A stretch of 64,000 bases of DNA from Hanleya hanleyi (GCA_036873755.1 JAVTVY010033708.1:62001-126000); one strand, 5' to 3'; shown: positions 22,609 to 33,603, counted from the first letter of the stretch. The notes: generated from the sequence alone by a model not told the origin. Program-made: numbers and translations.

Positions 22609-23502
22609 TTAATATTTATCATTGCCGAGTGCAGACCGATAACTATACAGTTTTTTTTGTGTGTATGAGCCATCAACAGAAGTTCTGATGTTACATTTTT
22701 GCATGAGTATGATGACCGAGAGGAGCCATCGAATATCGTCTGATTGCACTGTGTGTAAGAACTGGCCAGGCCACGTCAGAAAAATTACTGTTGAGCAGCA
22801 TACCTATACCACAGAAACATGGGAAGAAAGGGAGACAAATGCGTCGACCTCTGCAATGATGTAACAACAAATACTTACTTACTCAACATTCATTGCGCTG
22901 TCCACGACCTAATACTATTCAAGTCAGCTATTGCTGCCAGAAAGAATTTTCTGTACATTTTTATTACGTCAGACAGAAGAAATCCATCTATAAGATGGAT
23001 TTCTTCTGTCTGACGTAATTGGTAGGCATAAGATATCCCTCGTGTAACGCCAGCATGAAACCAGCATAGTGCAGCCCAGAGAACCAATTAGCGTTAAATA
23101 GAGGTCTGGATTAGGCCTACCAGTTGGCTTTTATCATTTCAGAGAATCCCCGGATGAAAACATAAACAAGAAATCCATCTATACAGCTCAGGGACACAAA
23201 TAGGTACAAACTGCTGTAGATATAACCTCGCGGTTCGAATTCGTAACACCTGCATATTTGATCTGCTTAAATTTAGTCTAGAACATGGTTGTATACCGGT
23301 ACTACCAGAATATTTTGTGTTTATAGCAACTATATGTCAATAAAACAATATTCCATTCAACATATAATTTTCTTTGATTGGTCTTAAAAAATCCTCGGTC
23401 TGAGTGCGCGCCTGTGCGTAGTATATCACTTTTGTTTACCCAACCTCCGAACAGCGCATGTCAGCTGAACAACTATCGTCTGGCTACATTCCCTGCCCGC
23501 AA
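22609..23502. repeat. 1.26-kb repeat unit, copy 2, last segment
   Basis: Near-identical to 12,934-13,832, with a small deletion in the GGCCATGGTCAGGCCACG region (GGCCAGGCCACG here). It contains the second perfect hairpin at 22,973-23,029. Confidence 0.92.
22973..23029. repeat. Perfect 27-bp hairpin, second copy
   Basis: Same arms and ATA loop as 13,294-13,350. Left arm 22,973-22,999, right arm 23,003-23,029. Confidence 0.9.
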
Positions 23503-24207
23503 TTGAAATATCGCTAACACGCTCTCAACGTTGAGATTACTCCGCCAATACAAACATCCTTCTATCGCTGCAATAACCTCATTATTGCATTAACAAAATA
23601 TCTCCGAAAATATGTTTATTAATAACCTACACTGATTTCACTGCTAACGAGTTTGTGTTATTGATTTTTGTTTGTGTTTCGTATGAATATAGTCCTTGCG
23701 TATGGACTGCCGTAGTGTGTGATGCAATGAATGTATTACCGACGGTGGAGGGATGACAGCTGGTCAGGCGATCACATGTCGACTGCACACTGCAGCATTG
23801 TCGCTGAACGCAAATCAAAGCGCCGTTTTCTAATTAATTTTTCTAGATATGCTAAAGGTGCATGTTGTTATGACAGCCTTTTCTGTTATCATGTTAGTTA
23901 GCGAATAAAACAATGTACCCGCTGTTTGACACTCACTAGCCTCTACCACCTACATCGCTGCACTGTTTGGAAGGTCCCCTTTTCAAATCGAGAATTGACC
24001 AATCGAAACATCAGTTCGCCAGTAGACTGTTTCATCTATCCGCTCGACTGCGGTCAGGGGTGTAATACCCCTGTTATGAGGATGTTGTTTGCCGTCCACC
24101 GCGTTAGACGCGTGTTAGTGCGAAGTATGTAAGTAGTGTCTAAAAAGAGAGTTCAACGCCAGTGGAGCCATGGGAGCCGACGGATTGGCCGGATTGGACG
24201 GATTTTG
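23503..24207. other. No recognised gene
   Basis: Unique-looking 0.7-kb spacer between the tandem repeat pair and the foldback element. Small frames only. A run of GGATTGG-type steps sits just before the foldback end (24,180-24,205). Confidence 0.5.
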
Positions 24208-24640
24208 CACGTCACTTCCGGCGATGATGTCACTTCCGGGGATGACGTAACGTCCGTTGATGTCGTCACTTCCGATGATAATCTCAAGACGTTACGTGTC
24301 TATCTTAAGACGTATCATATCAATTGTAAGAGGTGACCTTAAGGCGTTCGTAGCTATCTCAGTGCACTGTGTAGCGAAATAGACTACGTGGCAAATCTTC
24401 AGACGTTACGTGGTTATCTCAAGACGTGACATGCCAATCTTAAGACGTAACATGTCAATCTTGTGAAGTGACATGACGGACTTAAGGTGTGGTATGACTA
24501 TTTTAAGACGTTACGTGCCTATCTGAAGACAGTGTGTAGCGAAATAGACTACGTAGCAAATCTTAAGACGTTACGTGGTTATCTTAAGACCTGACGTGAC
24601 TATCTGGAGAGGTTACGTGGAAAGATAGGCTTTGACCGAC
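24208..24640. repeat. Left terminal array of ETS/CRE and TTAAGACGT motifs
   Basis: Opens with CACTTCCGG and GATGACGT repeats, then about a dozen spaced copies of a TTAAGACGTNAC-like motif roughly every 25-35 bp. The reverse-oriented counterpart lies at 28,950-29,283. The motif density suggests binding sites for a protein acting at the element ends. Confidence 0.7.
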
Positions 24641-24944
24641 ATCAGATAGACCATTGTACCAGTTACCAACGCATCAGTTTCGACCTAACCAATGAGAGTG
24701 TAGAACGAAGTAAACACGTTTCGAATCAGCCAGTCGGAAGCTAGTACGGCAGATGTACTCAGACGACAACGGAACATCGTCATAGGTAAAAAAGATGGAG
24801 CAATTGAAGCACATCTATTACGGTGAACACACGGATCATCAATACCTTACTATATTAACCATCGTATTATTAATAGCGTAATAAGTTAATAATCCTACAT
24901 TAAATCGTGTAAATATCCTACTATATTTTCACATGTATGGACGT

Positions 24945-25030
24945 TAACGCCCGCTAGCGTCCGCAAACGCCCGCTAACACCCGCAAACGCCTGCTAGCGC
25001 TCGCAAACGCTCGCTAGCGCCCGAAAACGT
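24945..25030. repeat. GCTAGCG array, left arm
   Basis: Short tandem repeats of a CGCCCGCTAGCGTCCGCAAA-like unit. The mirror copy is at 27,600-27,690, and larger arrays of the same unit lie at the palindrome centre. Confidence 0.8.
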
Positions 25031-25334
25031 TCATCTCAACGCCTGTCGACATCAGAGAGAAAGAGAGAGAGATCAACACGTTCACAAGTTTTCATATATT
25101 TTATTGTCCCCAATGTTACGTAGTACCCAAGCTGGAGAACCGCGTTGGATATGGTTACAATTCATAAAATTGGAGTGATATCAGTCTTAGTCGCGCTCTT
25201 GCTGTTGCTCGCTCATTCTTGAAGTTCATCTTCGGTCATCTCCCACATCTTTTGACTCTATTTCTTTATTTCAGCATTTGACGAGAAGCTTCGTAAATCG
25301 ACGTCAGTTTTTTTGTTGTTATTATTATTCAGTA

Positions 25335-25913
25335 AGAATGAGCCCACCTACCTCATCAGACTCACTATCTACCAATCCGGGAAAGTCCGAGGGCAACATG
25401 TCCTAGAACAGCTGTTTCCCCGTCTTGATGGCACTTTTAGGGCCTCCCTAGGAGGTAACCCAATAACCTAGGATCTCTCTTCATTTCAAGAGGAAACAAA
25501 GTATAGTTTTCATACAGAGCCATTGCAGATTTTATGATTCGGGGTTGCATGTTGATATACGCCTTCTGTAAGGTCTGTACATCCTGTCCATCTGCCTGGA
25601 TAGCAGCGGCGTGTGTATCAATAGCCTTGTCCACAATGCGATCCCAAAATGACGGCTCCCCGTCGTCCGTGTCTGGATCACCCAAACTTTCGCTTTTCTG
25701 GGATGAGCTAATGCTCTTCATGTCAGAGAATGAGTTTTCATCACTGCCATCGCCAGAGGATGACCTCTCAGTATCCGTATCATCGCGTAGCCCCTCACTG
25801 TCTACATTAGAGACCTCGTCGGTGTCTTCCTACCCATGAATATTCTTCCGATGTCTAATCATGTCGAGGTACCTGGTGAACGATCGGTTATACTCAGAGC
25901 AAGAATAAGACAT
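25335..25913 (-). pseudogene. C2H2 zinc-finger protein gene, left-arm copy, broken
   Basis: Starts MSYSCSEYNRSFTRYLDM at 25,913. Compared with the right-arm copy, the second zinc cysteine is Tyr (CSEY instead of CSEC), so the finger cannot bind zinc normally. An in-frame TAG lies at codon 28 (25,830-25,832). The frame then continues with an acidic Ser/Asp-rich linker, EPSFWDRIVDKAIDTHAAAI, and LYENYTLFPLEMKRDPRLLG, and stops at 25,437; homology to the other copy's 3' end continues to about 25,335 out of frame. Divergent to the right-arm copy. Function unknown; see that copy. Confidence 0.75.
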
Positions 25914-26030
25914 GTTGAACTGAACGACAAAGGTGAAGTGAGCTAGTCTTTATACTAGGGTTGTATTTATGAATGATTGTCCCAGCGCCATCTATACACA
26001 GATAGGAAGAACTTTCGCTATGCATGGTTG

Positions 26031-26440
26031 GTAAGCTAGCGGGCGTCAGCGGGCGTTTGCGGACGCTAGCGGGCGCCCGCGAGCGTTCGCAAACGCCCGC
26101 TAGCGGGTGTCAACGAGCGCTAGCGGGTGTCAACGAGCGCTAGCGGGTGTCAACGAGCGCTAGCGGTTGCGTGCGGGCGCTAGCGGGCGCCTGCGAGCGC
26201 TAGCGGGCGTTTACGGGCGCTAGCGGACGATTGCGGGCGTTGTTTTTGGTTGACAAAACATCACGGTGTAATGCTTTGACGTACTCCCATCCCCCGTAAT
26301 GCGTTGGCATCTGTCAACGCCACCAACGCTCGCAAACGTCCGCTAGCGCTCGCAAATACCCGCTATCGCCCGAAAGCGTCCGCTAGCGAGCGTTCGCGAA
26401 TGCTTGTGGGCGACCACTGACGCCAGCTAGCGTCCGCGGT
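26031..26440. repeat. Central GCTAGCGGGCG arrays at the palindrome centre
   Basis: Tandem units of about 11-22 bp (GCTAGCGGGCGTTTGCGGG-like) fill 26,031-26,240. The opposite orientation fills 26,320-26,430, around a short unrelated core (26,240-26,310). They separate the two divergent gene copies, so they occupy a shared promoter or replication-centre position. G+C is far above that of the surroundings. Confidence 0.8.
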
Positions 26441-26454
26441 GTATAGATGGCGCT

Positions 26455-26500
26455 GCGACAAACATTCATAAATACAACCCTACTAGAAAGACTAGCTCAC
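26455..26500 (+). promoter_or_regulatory. Possible promoter of the zinc-finger gene
   Basis: CATAAATACAACCCTACTAG lies 40-60 bp upstream of the start codon at 26,525. The mirrored arm has the same TTTATGAATG/AGGGTTGTATTTATG arrangement about 50 bp upstream of 25,913. A TATA-like element at a matched distance in both copies supports a shared promoter design. Confidence 0.4.
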
Positions 26501-26524
26501 TTCATCTTTGTTGTTCAATTCAAC

Positions 26525-27105
26525 ATGTCTTATGCTTGCTCTGAGTGTAACCGATCGTTCACCAGGTACCACGATATGATTACACATCGGAAGAATATCC
26601 ATGGGTACACCGACGAGGTATTTTATGTAGACAGTGAGAGTCCACGCGATGATACAAATACTGAGAGCTCATCCTCTGGCGATGGCAGTGATGAGAACGG
26701 ATTCTCTGACGCGAACAGCATTAGCTCATCCCAGAAAAGCGAAAGTTTGGGTGCGTCAGACGCGGACAACGGGGAGCCGTCATTTTGGGATCGCATCGTG
26801 GACAAGGATATTGACAAACACGCCGCTGCTATCCAGGCAGATGGACAGGATGAACATACTTTACAGAAGGCGTATATCAACATGCAACCTCGAATCATAA
26901 AATCTGCAATGGCTCTGTATGAAAACTATACCTTGATTCCTCTTGAAATGAGAGATATCCTAACCACAGGGCCATCATGAAAACCAAGAGCTACTTAGAA
27001 GAGGTTATTGGGTTACCTCCTAGAGAGGCCATAAAAATGCCGTCAAGATGCGGAAACAGCTGTTCGAGGACATGTTGCCCTGGACTTTCCCGGATTTGTA
27101 GATAG
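26525..27105 (+). CDS. C2H2 zinc-finger protein of the foldback element, right-arm copy
   Basis: Starts MSYACSECNRSFTRYHDM at 26,525 with one classical C2H2 finger (C-x2-C-x12-H-x4-H, ending THRKNIHG). An acidic Ser/Asp-rich linker follows (about residues 35-75), then a conserved block EPSFWDRIVDKDIDKHAAAI and MQPRIIKSAMALYENYTLIP. The open frame ends at 26,980. The left-arm copy and a still-readable frame downstream (EDMLPWTFPD at about 27,060-27,100) indicate that the original gene ran to about 27,105 and that one or two indels now cut it short. I recall similar single-finger proteins with an FW block and a C-terminal basic block in repeat-rich invertebrate genomes, but cannot name a function. 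Possibly a DNA-binding protein for the terminal arrays. Confidence 0.6.
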
Positions 27106-27192
27106 TGAGTCTGATGAGGAAGGAGGGCTCATACTTACTGAACAATAATACGGAAAAACCAGTTGTTCCACAGATTAGTTTAACATAAACTA

Positions 27193-27454
27193 AGATAAAT
27201 GTAACTCCGAAGATTGAAGTCATGGTGGTACGTGATATGATACTATATTTCGGCTATAATTTATGCCATCATCAGGATCGTATGAGCACCTGTTGCATAC
27301 AGAATATATATATACAGTTGACCAATGAGGACACAATACAAAGAGTCAGGACTGACCTAAGCACATATCAGTCCTGACTGGCATAAATTATAGCCGAAAT
27401 ATAGTATCATATCACGTACCACCATGACTTCAATCTTCGGAGTTACATTTATCT
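27193..27454. mobile_element. 262-bp MITE with TA duplication
   Basis: Terminal inverted repeats of about 75 bp begin AGATAAATGTAACTCCG at each end, with only isolated differences. The element is flanked by TA at 27,191-27,192 and 27,455-27,456. A TA target and this structure fit a Tc1/mariner-type MITE. It interrupts the right arm of the foldback element and is absent from the left arm, so it arrived after the palindrome formed. Confidence 0.8.
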
Positions 27455-27711
27455 TAGAATACGGAAAAACCTGATGGTGATTTACATGTACGAAGCTTCT
27501 TGTCAAATGCCGAAATAAAGAAATAAAGCCAAAAGATGTAGGAGATGACCGAAGTTGAACTTCAAGAATGCACGAACATCAGCAAGAGCGCGATTAAGAC
27601 TAGCGGGCGTTTGCGGGCGTTGTGACGGGCGTTTGCGGGTGCTAGCGGGCGTTTGCGGACGCTAGCGGGCGTCAGCGGGCCCAAGCGGTTGTTGTCCTCC
27701 ATATGTGTGAA

Positions 27712-28860
27712 AATATAAGTAGGATATTTACACGATTTAATGTAGGATTATTAACTTATTACGCTATTAATAATACGATGGTTAATATAGTAAGGTATGA
27801 TTGATGATCTGTGTGTTCACCGTAATAGATGTGCTTCAATTGCTCCATCTTTTTTCCTATGACGATGTTCCGTTGTCCTCCATTTCAAAGGCTCATTAAC
27901 ATCCCTGCGTCCAATAGCGGAAGTTGACATTTACCACGTTGCTATGACGAATAGGGGAAACCCACGTACGCACGGTTCAGTTTGAATCCGGCCGAACAGC
28001 TCCTTATTAAATAATTAGTAACTTATAGATAATCTTCTTTATTGTCGGATAAGATTATCTATAAGTTACTAATTAGTTAATAAGGAGCTGTTCGGCCGGA
28101 TTCAAACTGAGTAGGTACGTGCCTATCTGTCTTCAGATAGGCACGTAACTTCTTGAAATAGTCATACCACACCTTAAGTCCGTCATGTCACTTCATAAGA
28201 TAGACATGTTAAGCTATTAATAATACGATGGTTAATATAGTAAGGTATGATTGATGATCTGTGTGTTCACCGTAATAGATGTGCTTCAATTGCTCCATCT
28301 TTTTTCCTATGAAGATGTTCCGTTGTCCTCCATTTCAAAGGCTCATTAACATCCCTGCGTCCAATGGCGGAAGTTGACATTTACCACGTTGCTATGACGT
28401 ATAGGGGAAACCCACGTACGTACGGTTCAGTTTGAATCCGGCCGAACAGCTCCTTATTAACTAATTAGTAACTTATTACGCTATTAATAATACGATGGTT
28501 AATATAGTAAGGTATGATTGATGATCTGTGTGTTCACCGTAATAGATGTGCTTCAATTGCTCCATCTTTTTTCCTATGAAGATGTTCCGTTGTCCTCCAT
28601 TTCAAAGGCTCATTAACATCCCTGCGTCCAATGGCGGAAGTTGACATTTACCACGTTGCTATGACGTATAGGGGAAACCCACGTACGTACGGTTCAGTTT
28701 GAATCCGGCCGAACAGCTCCTTATTAACTAATTAGTAACTTATTACGCTATTAATAATACGATGGTTAATATAGTAAGGTATGATTGATGATCTGTGTGT
28801 TCACCGTAATAGATGTGCTTCAATTGCTCCATCTTTTTTCCTATGACGATGTTCCGTTGT
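27712..28860. repeat. Amplified block, about 267-bp tandem units
   Basis: Three further copies of one segment start at GCTATTAATAATACGATGG near 28,213, 28,479 and 28,747 (last partial), after a first copy near 27,762. Each runs through GCTTCAATTGCTCCATC, CATTTCAAAGGCTCATTAAC and GTTTGAATCCGGCCGAACAG. The left arm has the segment once (24,770-24,900), so amplification happened only on the right. The second half of this unit also lies directly beside the Polinton (44,743-44,880). Confidence 0.85.
27978..28109. repeat. Long hairpin, about 58-bp arms
   Basis: CAGTTTGAATCCGGCCGAAC at 27,978 is matched by its reverse complement ending at 28,109. Pairing continues through CTCCTTATTAA and TTAGTAACTTATAGATAATC to a loop of about 14 nt, with one 2-4 nt mismatch. 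It lies at the edge of the tandem block and probably marks an inversion or foldback break. Confidence 0.85.
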
Positions 28861-29283
28861 CCTTCGAGTACATCTGCACTTTCATTGGTTAGCTCGAAAC
28901 TGATGCGTTGGTAACTGGTAGAATGGTCTATCTGATGTCGGTCAAAGCCTATCTTTCCACGTAACCTCTCCGGATAGTCACGTCATGTCTTAAGATAACC
29001 ACGTAACGTATTAAGATTTGCTACGTAGTTTTTTTCGCTACCACTGTCTTCAGATAGGCACGTAACTTCTTAAAATGGTCACACCTTAAGTCCGTGATGT
29101 CACTTCATAAGATTGACATGTTACGTCTTAAGATTAGCATGATACGTCTTAAGATAGGCACCTAACGTCTTGAGATTATCATCGGAAGCGACGACATCAA
29201 CGGACGTTACGTCATCCCCGGTAGTGACGTCTTCGCCGAAAGTGACGTCATCGCTGGAAATGACGTCATAGCCGGAAGTGACG

Positions 29284-31329
29284 TATGTATGGGCCGCAAC
29301 CTGGACAAAGGGACCATGGGTCTTTGAATAAATTTTCCCAAAACACTCCATTTAAATTCAAATAAGTCAGCTGTAGTTAATAAGCATAAGAACAAAATTA
29401 TCACACAGTTGTAAAACGAATAGCTTCTACAACATAAATACATGTAAGTCGTTTCGATGATTGTATTTCTGACTATTAAATTGAGAAAAATTGACACGTT
29501 ATCCAAACTTTTATCGCCTGGGATGTTGGAATCTAACCCATTTCACATCCAAATATTTGCCATATGCCATATAAGTCTGTTGTGTTTATTGATTCCACCC
29601 ACGGCTTTATTTTCTCTGTGTTAGTTTTTTTTCTTTTCTTTTTTTCTTTTTTGACAAAAATATCACCTGTGGGATTTATTTATATCCGACTGATCGATAC
29701 GACATTATCATTCTGCAACTGTATCATACACAGATCTAAACATATGTATACGGCGATATATTGTTGGTGAATAAAATCCAATTCGACAAATGGACAAATT
29801 TCCGTTATCTACAAGGGTAATAGGACGCCAGCTGCATGTTGTTGTTTTTTGTTTTTTTTTTCCGTAGGCATTCTTCTATACATTCAACCATTTAAATTCT
29901 ACATACATGTAGCCTTGCGCCAAGACTAAATGAAAATGAAAAGTCTGAGAAATCGAAGTGAAACACTATTTCATACACAAACCGATTTTTTACACTCGGT
30001 CCAAAATATTAAACCCGCCAAATAGCCAGGCACATACGTGCAAGAATTGTGCCTTCAAGGATAAAAGCTTGTAGACTTGACAATGAGAAGACGATTACAG
30101 AAGAGAGGAAAAAACATTGGGTATATAGCATGCCATAACTGGGTGATTTGAAACCAATTTGCTTAATCCTATGTTCAATGAATCATGGGGATATTCAAGA
30201 TGGCGGTCATCAACGATCCTCAGAATTGATCCTATTTTTTTTTTCTAGAGTTTCTTAGCCCTGTTAGCCAAATGTTTTTTATTCTGGTCCTTACAGCTAG
30301 GGTTTTTTTTCGACGGAGTCGTATACGCTCGCTTTGGATAGATATCCTTCCGTTCTGTGGGTTTTTCTTCCGACTTTCCCTGTGTTGCCTCGTATATTAC
30401 GGTAACAACCGAATTGCGTAAAGGTACGTAACCAAAGACGCTACGACATGTTATTGACTGACAACGGACGATTATAAACCAATGGAATTGCATCAAATCA
30501 TTTTTTTCCTGACCAAAACTTCCATGCCCTGTGTTCTTATTTAATATGTGATTAGGTAAAATTAGAAGCTCTGGATTTAAGGCGTATCACATAGGAAAAG
30601 GCATTACTCGATATAGCTATTGTTCGTGTCCAAGACTGGACAACCTCATTCTTGTCACGATTGTTGACAGTGATACACCTTGACGCTGACAGTTCCTTGT
30701 CCGTTGAAGAAGGAACATCTCCGGATGGGGTATACCAAATCTGTTCTGGCAATGAATCATGCGCAATAAAATTCTTCGAAGAATTGATCCATTTTGCTTA
30801 TCATTTAGCAGAATAAGCATTTTGCACATTCCGGATTTAAACTCAGTCGCCTATCATTTTTTGAAGATATTTCGTGTTTCAAATATATTAATATATAGTT
30901 AGATGGCTTAGGGTCATTTTCAACCTTTACCTTCACAGGCCAGATAAAAGCGCCATATGTTGCATGATGCTTCCTTAAGGGTTCCTGGTACGTTTCAGTC
31001 TAGGGGCCCTCTTGACCTCCCTTTAGAATTCACGTGAAACAAGAAAATCCAAGACGGCCGCCACAAATTATATCGATTTTCTCGGGTTCTCAGCTTCTGT
31101 GTATCTTAGGAAGGCCAAATCGCAATCAAATTATGGCTTTTTGAGGTCATTGAATCTGATTTGTTACAAATATACACATAAAAATCGAAGTGTCCAACGA
31201 TGTATTGAGTGTCATCGACGGCATGTTAAGCGCATCCAGTTGAAAAAACTGCCAGAAGAGACTATTTTGGAATGTCATGAAATTGTCCAAACAGCCGCGA
31301 ATGCAACTCCAGCATCATCCTCCCCACAG
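29284..31329. other. No recognised gene
   Basis: About 2 kb of A+T-rich unique-looking sequence between the foldback element and the Polinton. Open frames are under 100 codons and without motifs. Poly-T/TTTTC runs lie at 29,625-29,655 and 29,845-29,865. Confidence 0.55.
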
Positions 31330-31335
31330 CGCGTG
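31330..31335. repeat. Polinton target-site duplication, left
   Basis: CGCGTG directly before the 5'-AGTAGT end. Identical to 44,737-44,742. Six base pairs is the duplication size known for Polintons. Confidence 0.92.
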
Positions 31336-32201
31336 AGTAGTATACAAAGGCTAAATTCGCGTAATAGCGCTTCACTGCGCATGCGCAGAACCTTGGGTGA
31401 CGTCACAATGGGTGGTGTGCGCATGCGTGTGTGTGTGTGCTGGGTACAAGATGGCGGCGTGTGTGCTGCGTACAAGATGGCGGCGTGTGTGTGTTGGTGT
31501 CAATGGGTGCAATGTGTGCTGGGTACAAGATGGCGGCCTAATGTGTGTGTGTGTGCTGGGTACAAGATGGCGGCCTAATGTGTGTGTGCTGGGTACAAGA
31601 TGGCGGCCTAATGTGTGTGTGTGCTGGGGTCAATGGGTACAATGTGTGCTGGGTACAAGATGGCGGCCTATGTGTGTGTGTGCTGGGTACAAGATGGCGG
31701 CCTATGTGTGGGTGGTGTGAGTGAGTGCAAGAATGTATTCATCCGCGGTGATGCAGTCATGCCTGGCGGTGATTCGGTCTCGGGAAAAAGCTTCCGCGCA
31801 GAAAAAGTAGTCCCTAGATAAAATGGTCCGATGGTGTCGAGTGAGGTATCAAAGTGAAGCTTAGGTGAGGGGGCATCTAATGGGCTGGGTGTGGGATTGA
31901 ACTATCGGCATTGTGCGCATGCGCGGTGGCCGAAGGGTATGAAAATAGCCTTTTTGGAGCTAGGAGATTGACTACTGGTCCAGTGGAGTCGAGTGAGGTA
32001 TCAATGTGAAGCATTCATGAAGGGGCATCTGATGGACTGGGTGTGGGGTTGAATTAGGGTGATTCTGCGCATGCGCGGCGGCCAAAGGGTATGAAAATAG
32101 CCGTGTTGGAGCTAGGGGATTGACTACTGGTCCAGTGGGGTCGAGTGAAGTATCAAATTGAAGGTGAGGTGAAGGAGCATCTAATGGGCTGGGTGTGGGG
32201 T
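31336..32201. repeat. Polinton left terminal inverted repeat
   Basis: From the outer end: TGCGCATGCGCAG and TGACGTCA sites; a YY1-like array of about seven AAGATGGCGGC motifs at 31,448-31,700 set in TGTGTG and GGGTAC phrases; a bridge with GGAAAAAGCTTCCGCGC; then 150-bp units with GCGCATGCGC. It matches the right repeat in reverse, but with half as many YY1-like units. Further units of the same type continue to about 32,390 without a partner on the right. Confidence 0.92.
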
Positions 32202-32895
32202 AGTGAAGGGACATTTGATGGGCTGGGTGTGGGGTTGAATTAGGGTGATTCTGCGCATGCGCGGCGGCCAAAAGGGTATGAAAATAGCCTTTTTGGAGCT
32301 AGGAGAGCCCCTAATGGACCAATGGGGTCGAGTGAGGTATCAAATTGAAGCATTCATGAAGGGACATCTAATGGGCTGGGGTGGGGTTGAACTATACCGT
32401 TTAGGTGTATTGATGATAATAAAATTTAAAGATCACATGTCCAACACATACTCACATAATGAAAGCAAGAATCGAACTTGCGTCCCCTCGAGATGAAGGA
32501 TACCCGTCCAGGTTTCATTTTTTTGAGGTGTACTGAAATGCTCTCTCTAATTTATGCCACGGTATCTATTTTTACAGCTGTCAACTGTTATGGTTTGGTC
32601 ACAATGTTGCCATTTTCTCCCTATATTTAGCGTCCACAAAAAGAAGAGTATATTACAGCAATTATGTTCAAGAAAACACCCCGCTAGAAAATTGTCTTCA
32701 AATTGTCTGTTGTTGTGGGAGTATAAAAAAATCCTGGTCAACAGGGGCGCGTATATTTCGTGCGACGCTATGTTGCCAATGCATTGAAATTTGAATAGGT
32801 TGTCTGCATGGGTTTCAACGCAAGTATAGTACTAAAGTCTAGCTTACCTGATAAAAGAGTTTAGTCCAGATGATCTGGGGCTGTTTTTTTCCTAG
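32202..32895. other. Subterminal array remainder and noncoding stretch
   Basis: One more GCGCATGCGC unit (32,202-32,390) is followed by about 500 bp without recognised features. Right-to-left genes do not reach here. This is part of the place where a polymerase gene would be expected. Confidence 0.5.
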
Positions 32896-33243
32896 GTGGG
32901 TATAACACACCATGAAGCCTTCATCACGATGCATTCGTATGCTAAAAATACCAGAACTGTATACACTTCGAAATCTGTGAAAGAATATCAATTTTCACGT
33001 TTCCTGTCTGATATCACACAAATTTATGCGTCCGCTCGAACACAACACAGCACACTCCCTCGATTACAGTCTACGTGTGACGGGTATACGACACCGAAAG
33101 GAAGAAAGTTCCGTTATAAACTGCGACAGAGAATGTTCCCCAGCTCAGAAAACAACACAATGATCAGTGAAATCGTCCTCCGTATGCAGGACGCCAACAA
33201 AACGCTAACAAAATGGCTGCTCAAGGTCAATTTGCCCGGATAA
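32896..33243 (+). CDS. Unrecognised ORF in the Polinton
   Basis: 115 codons, the only plus-strand frame of note inside the Polinton left part. It is fairly basic (YTTPKGRKFRYKLRQRMFPS) and contains no motif I recognise; it is not part of a type B polymerase. It could be a remnant of a deleted gene or chance. Confidence 0.25.
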   Translation: MGITHHEAFITMHSYAKNTRTVYTSKSVKEYQFSRFLSDITQIYASARTQHSTLPRLQSTCDGYTTPKGRKFRYKLRQRMFPSSENNTMISEIVLRMQDANKTLTKWLLKVNLPG

Positions 33244-33597
33244 TCGCGCCAGCCAAACCACAGTCCCATCTATACGCTTTGGTGCAAGGGAGACAACTCG
33301 GACTAGACCAATTCCCAGGCGAAGATCATGTCCGCTATATTTGGCCTGTATGGGTATAGGGGTGGTCGGTTTTTTTTTATGGCTTTTACTATGAGCTATG
33401 AGGTTGATCATGTAGAATACGATGGAAAAAAATTTGAAAGTACCGCGTAGGCTTGTATATAGATCCATATAGACCCATATACACTCATATACTGGGATAT
33501 TAGTATGTATAAATCCATACGGGGTGGACATGTTGGAGTCTAGGTGGAGCACTAGTGGCCCGATTGGGTAGAGTGAGGTCTTATTTTAAAGCTCTCG

Positions 33598-33603
33598 AGG
33601 AAA

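Larger units (their letters stand above)
24208..29283. mobile_element. Giant foldback (near-palindromic) element with two zinc-finger gene copies
   Basis: The sequence reads almost the same on both strands about a centre near 26,220. Matched pairs are: 24,208-24,340 with 29,150-29,283; 24,600-24,860 with 27,825-27,865 and 28,845-28,975; GC arrays 24,945-25,030 with 27,600-27,690; 25,170-25,310 with 27,480-27,600; gene copies 25,335-25,913 with 26,525-27,105. Both outer ends read ACGTCACTTCCGG inward. The right arm is longer because of a MITE, a hairpin and tandem copies. No convincing target duplication was found, so the exact ends are uncertain. No transposase. It may be a large nonautonomous element or a head-to-head dimer of a virus-like element. 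Confidence 0.75.

Noticed and set aside
31397..31821. Open frames in the Polinton left repeat with repeated Cys/Trp/Val-rich motifs
   Set aside because: They translate the YY1-like GGCGGC arrays and their spacers; the right repeat gives the same on several frames.
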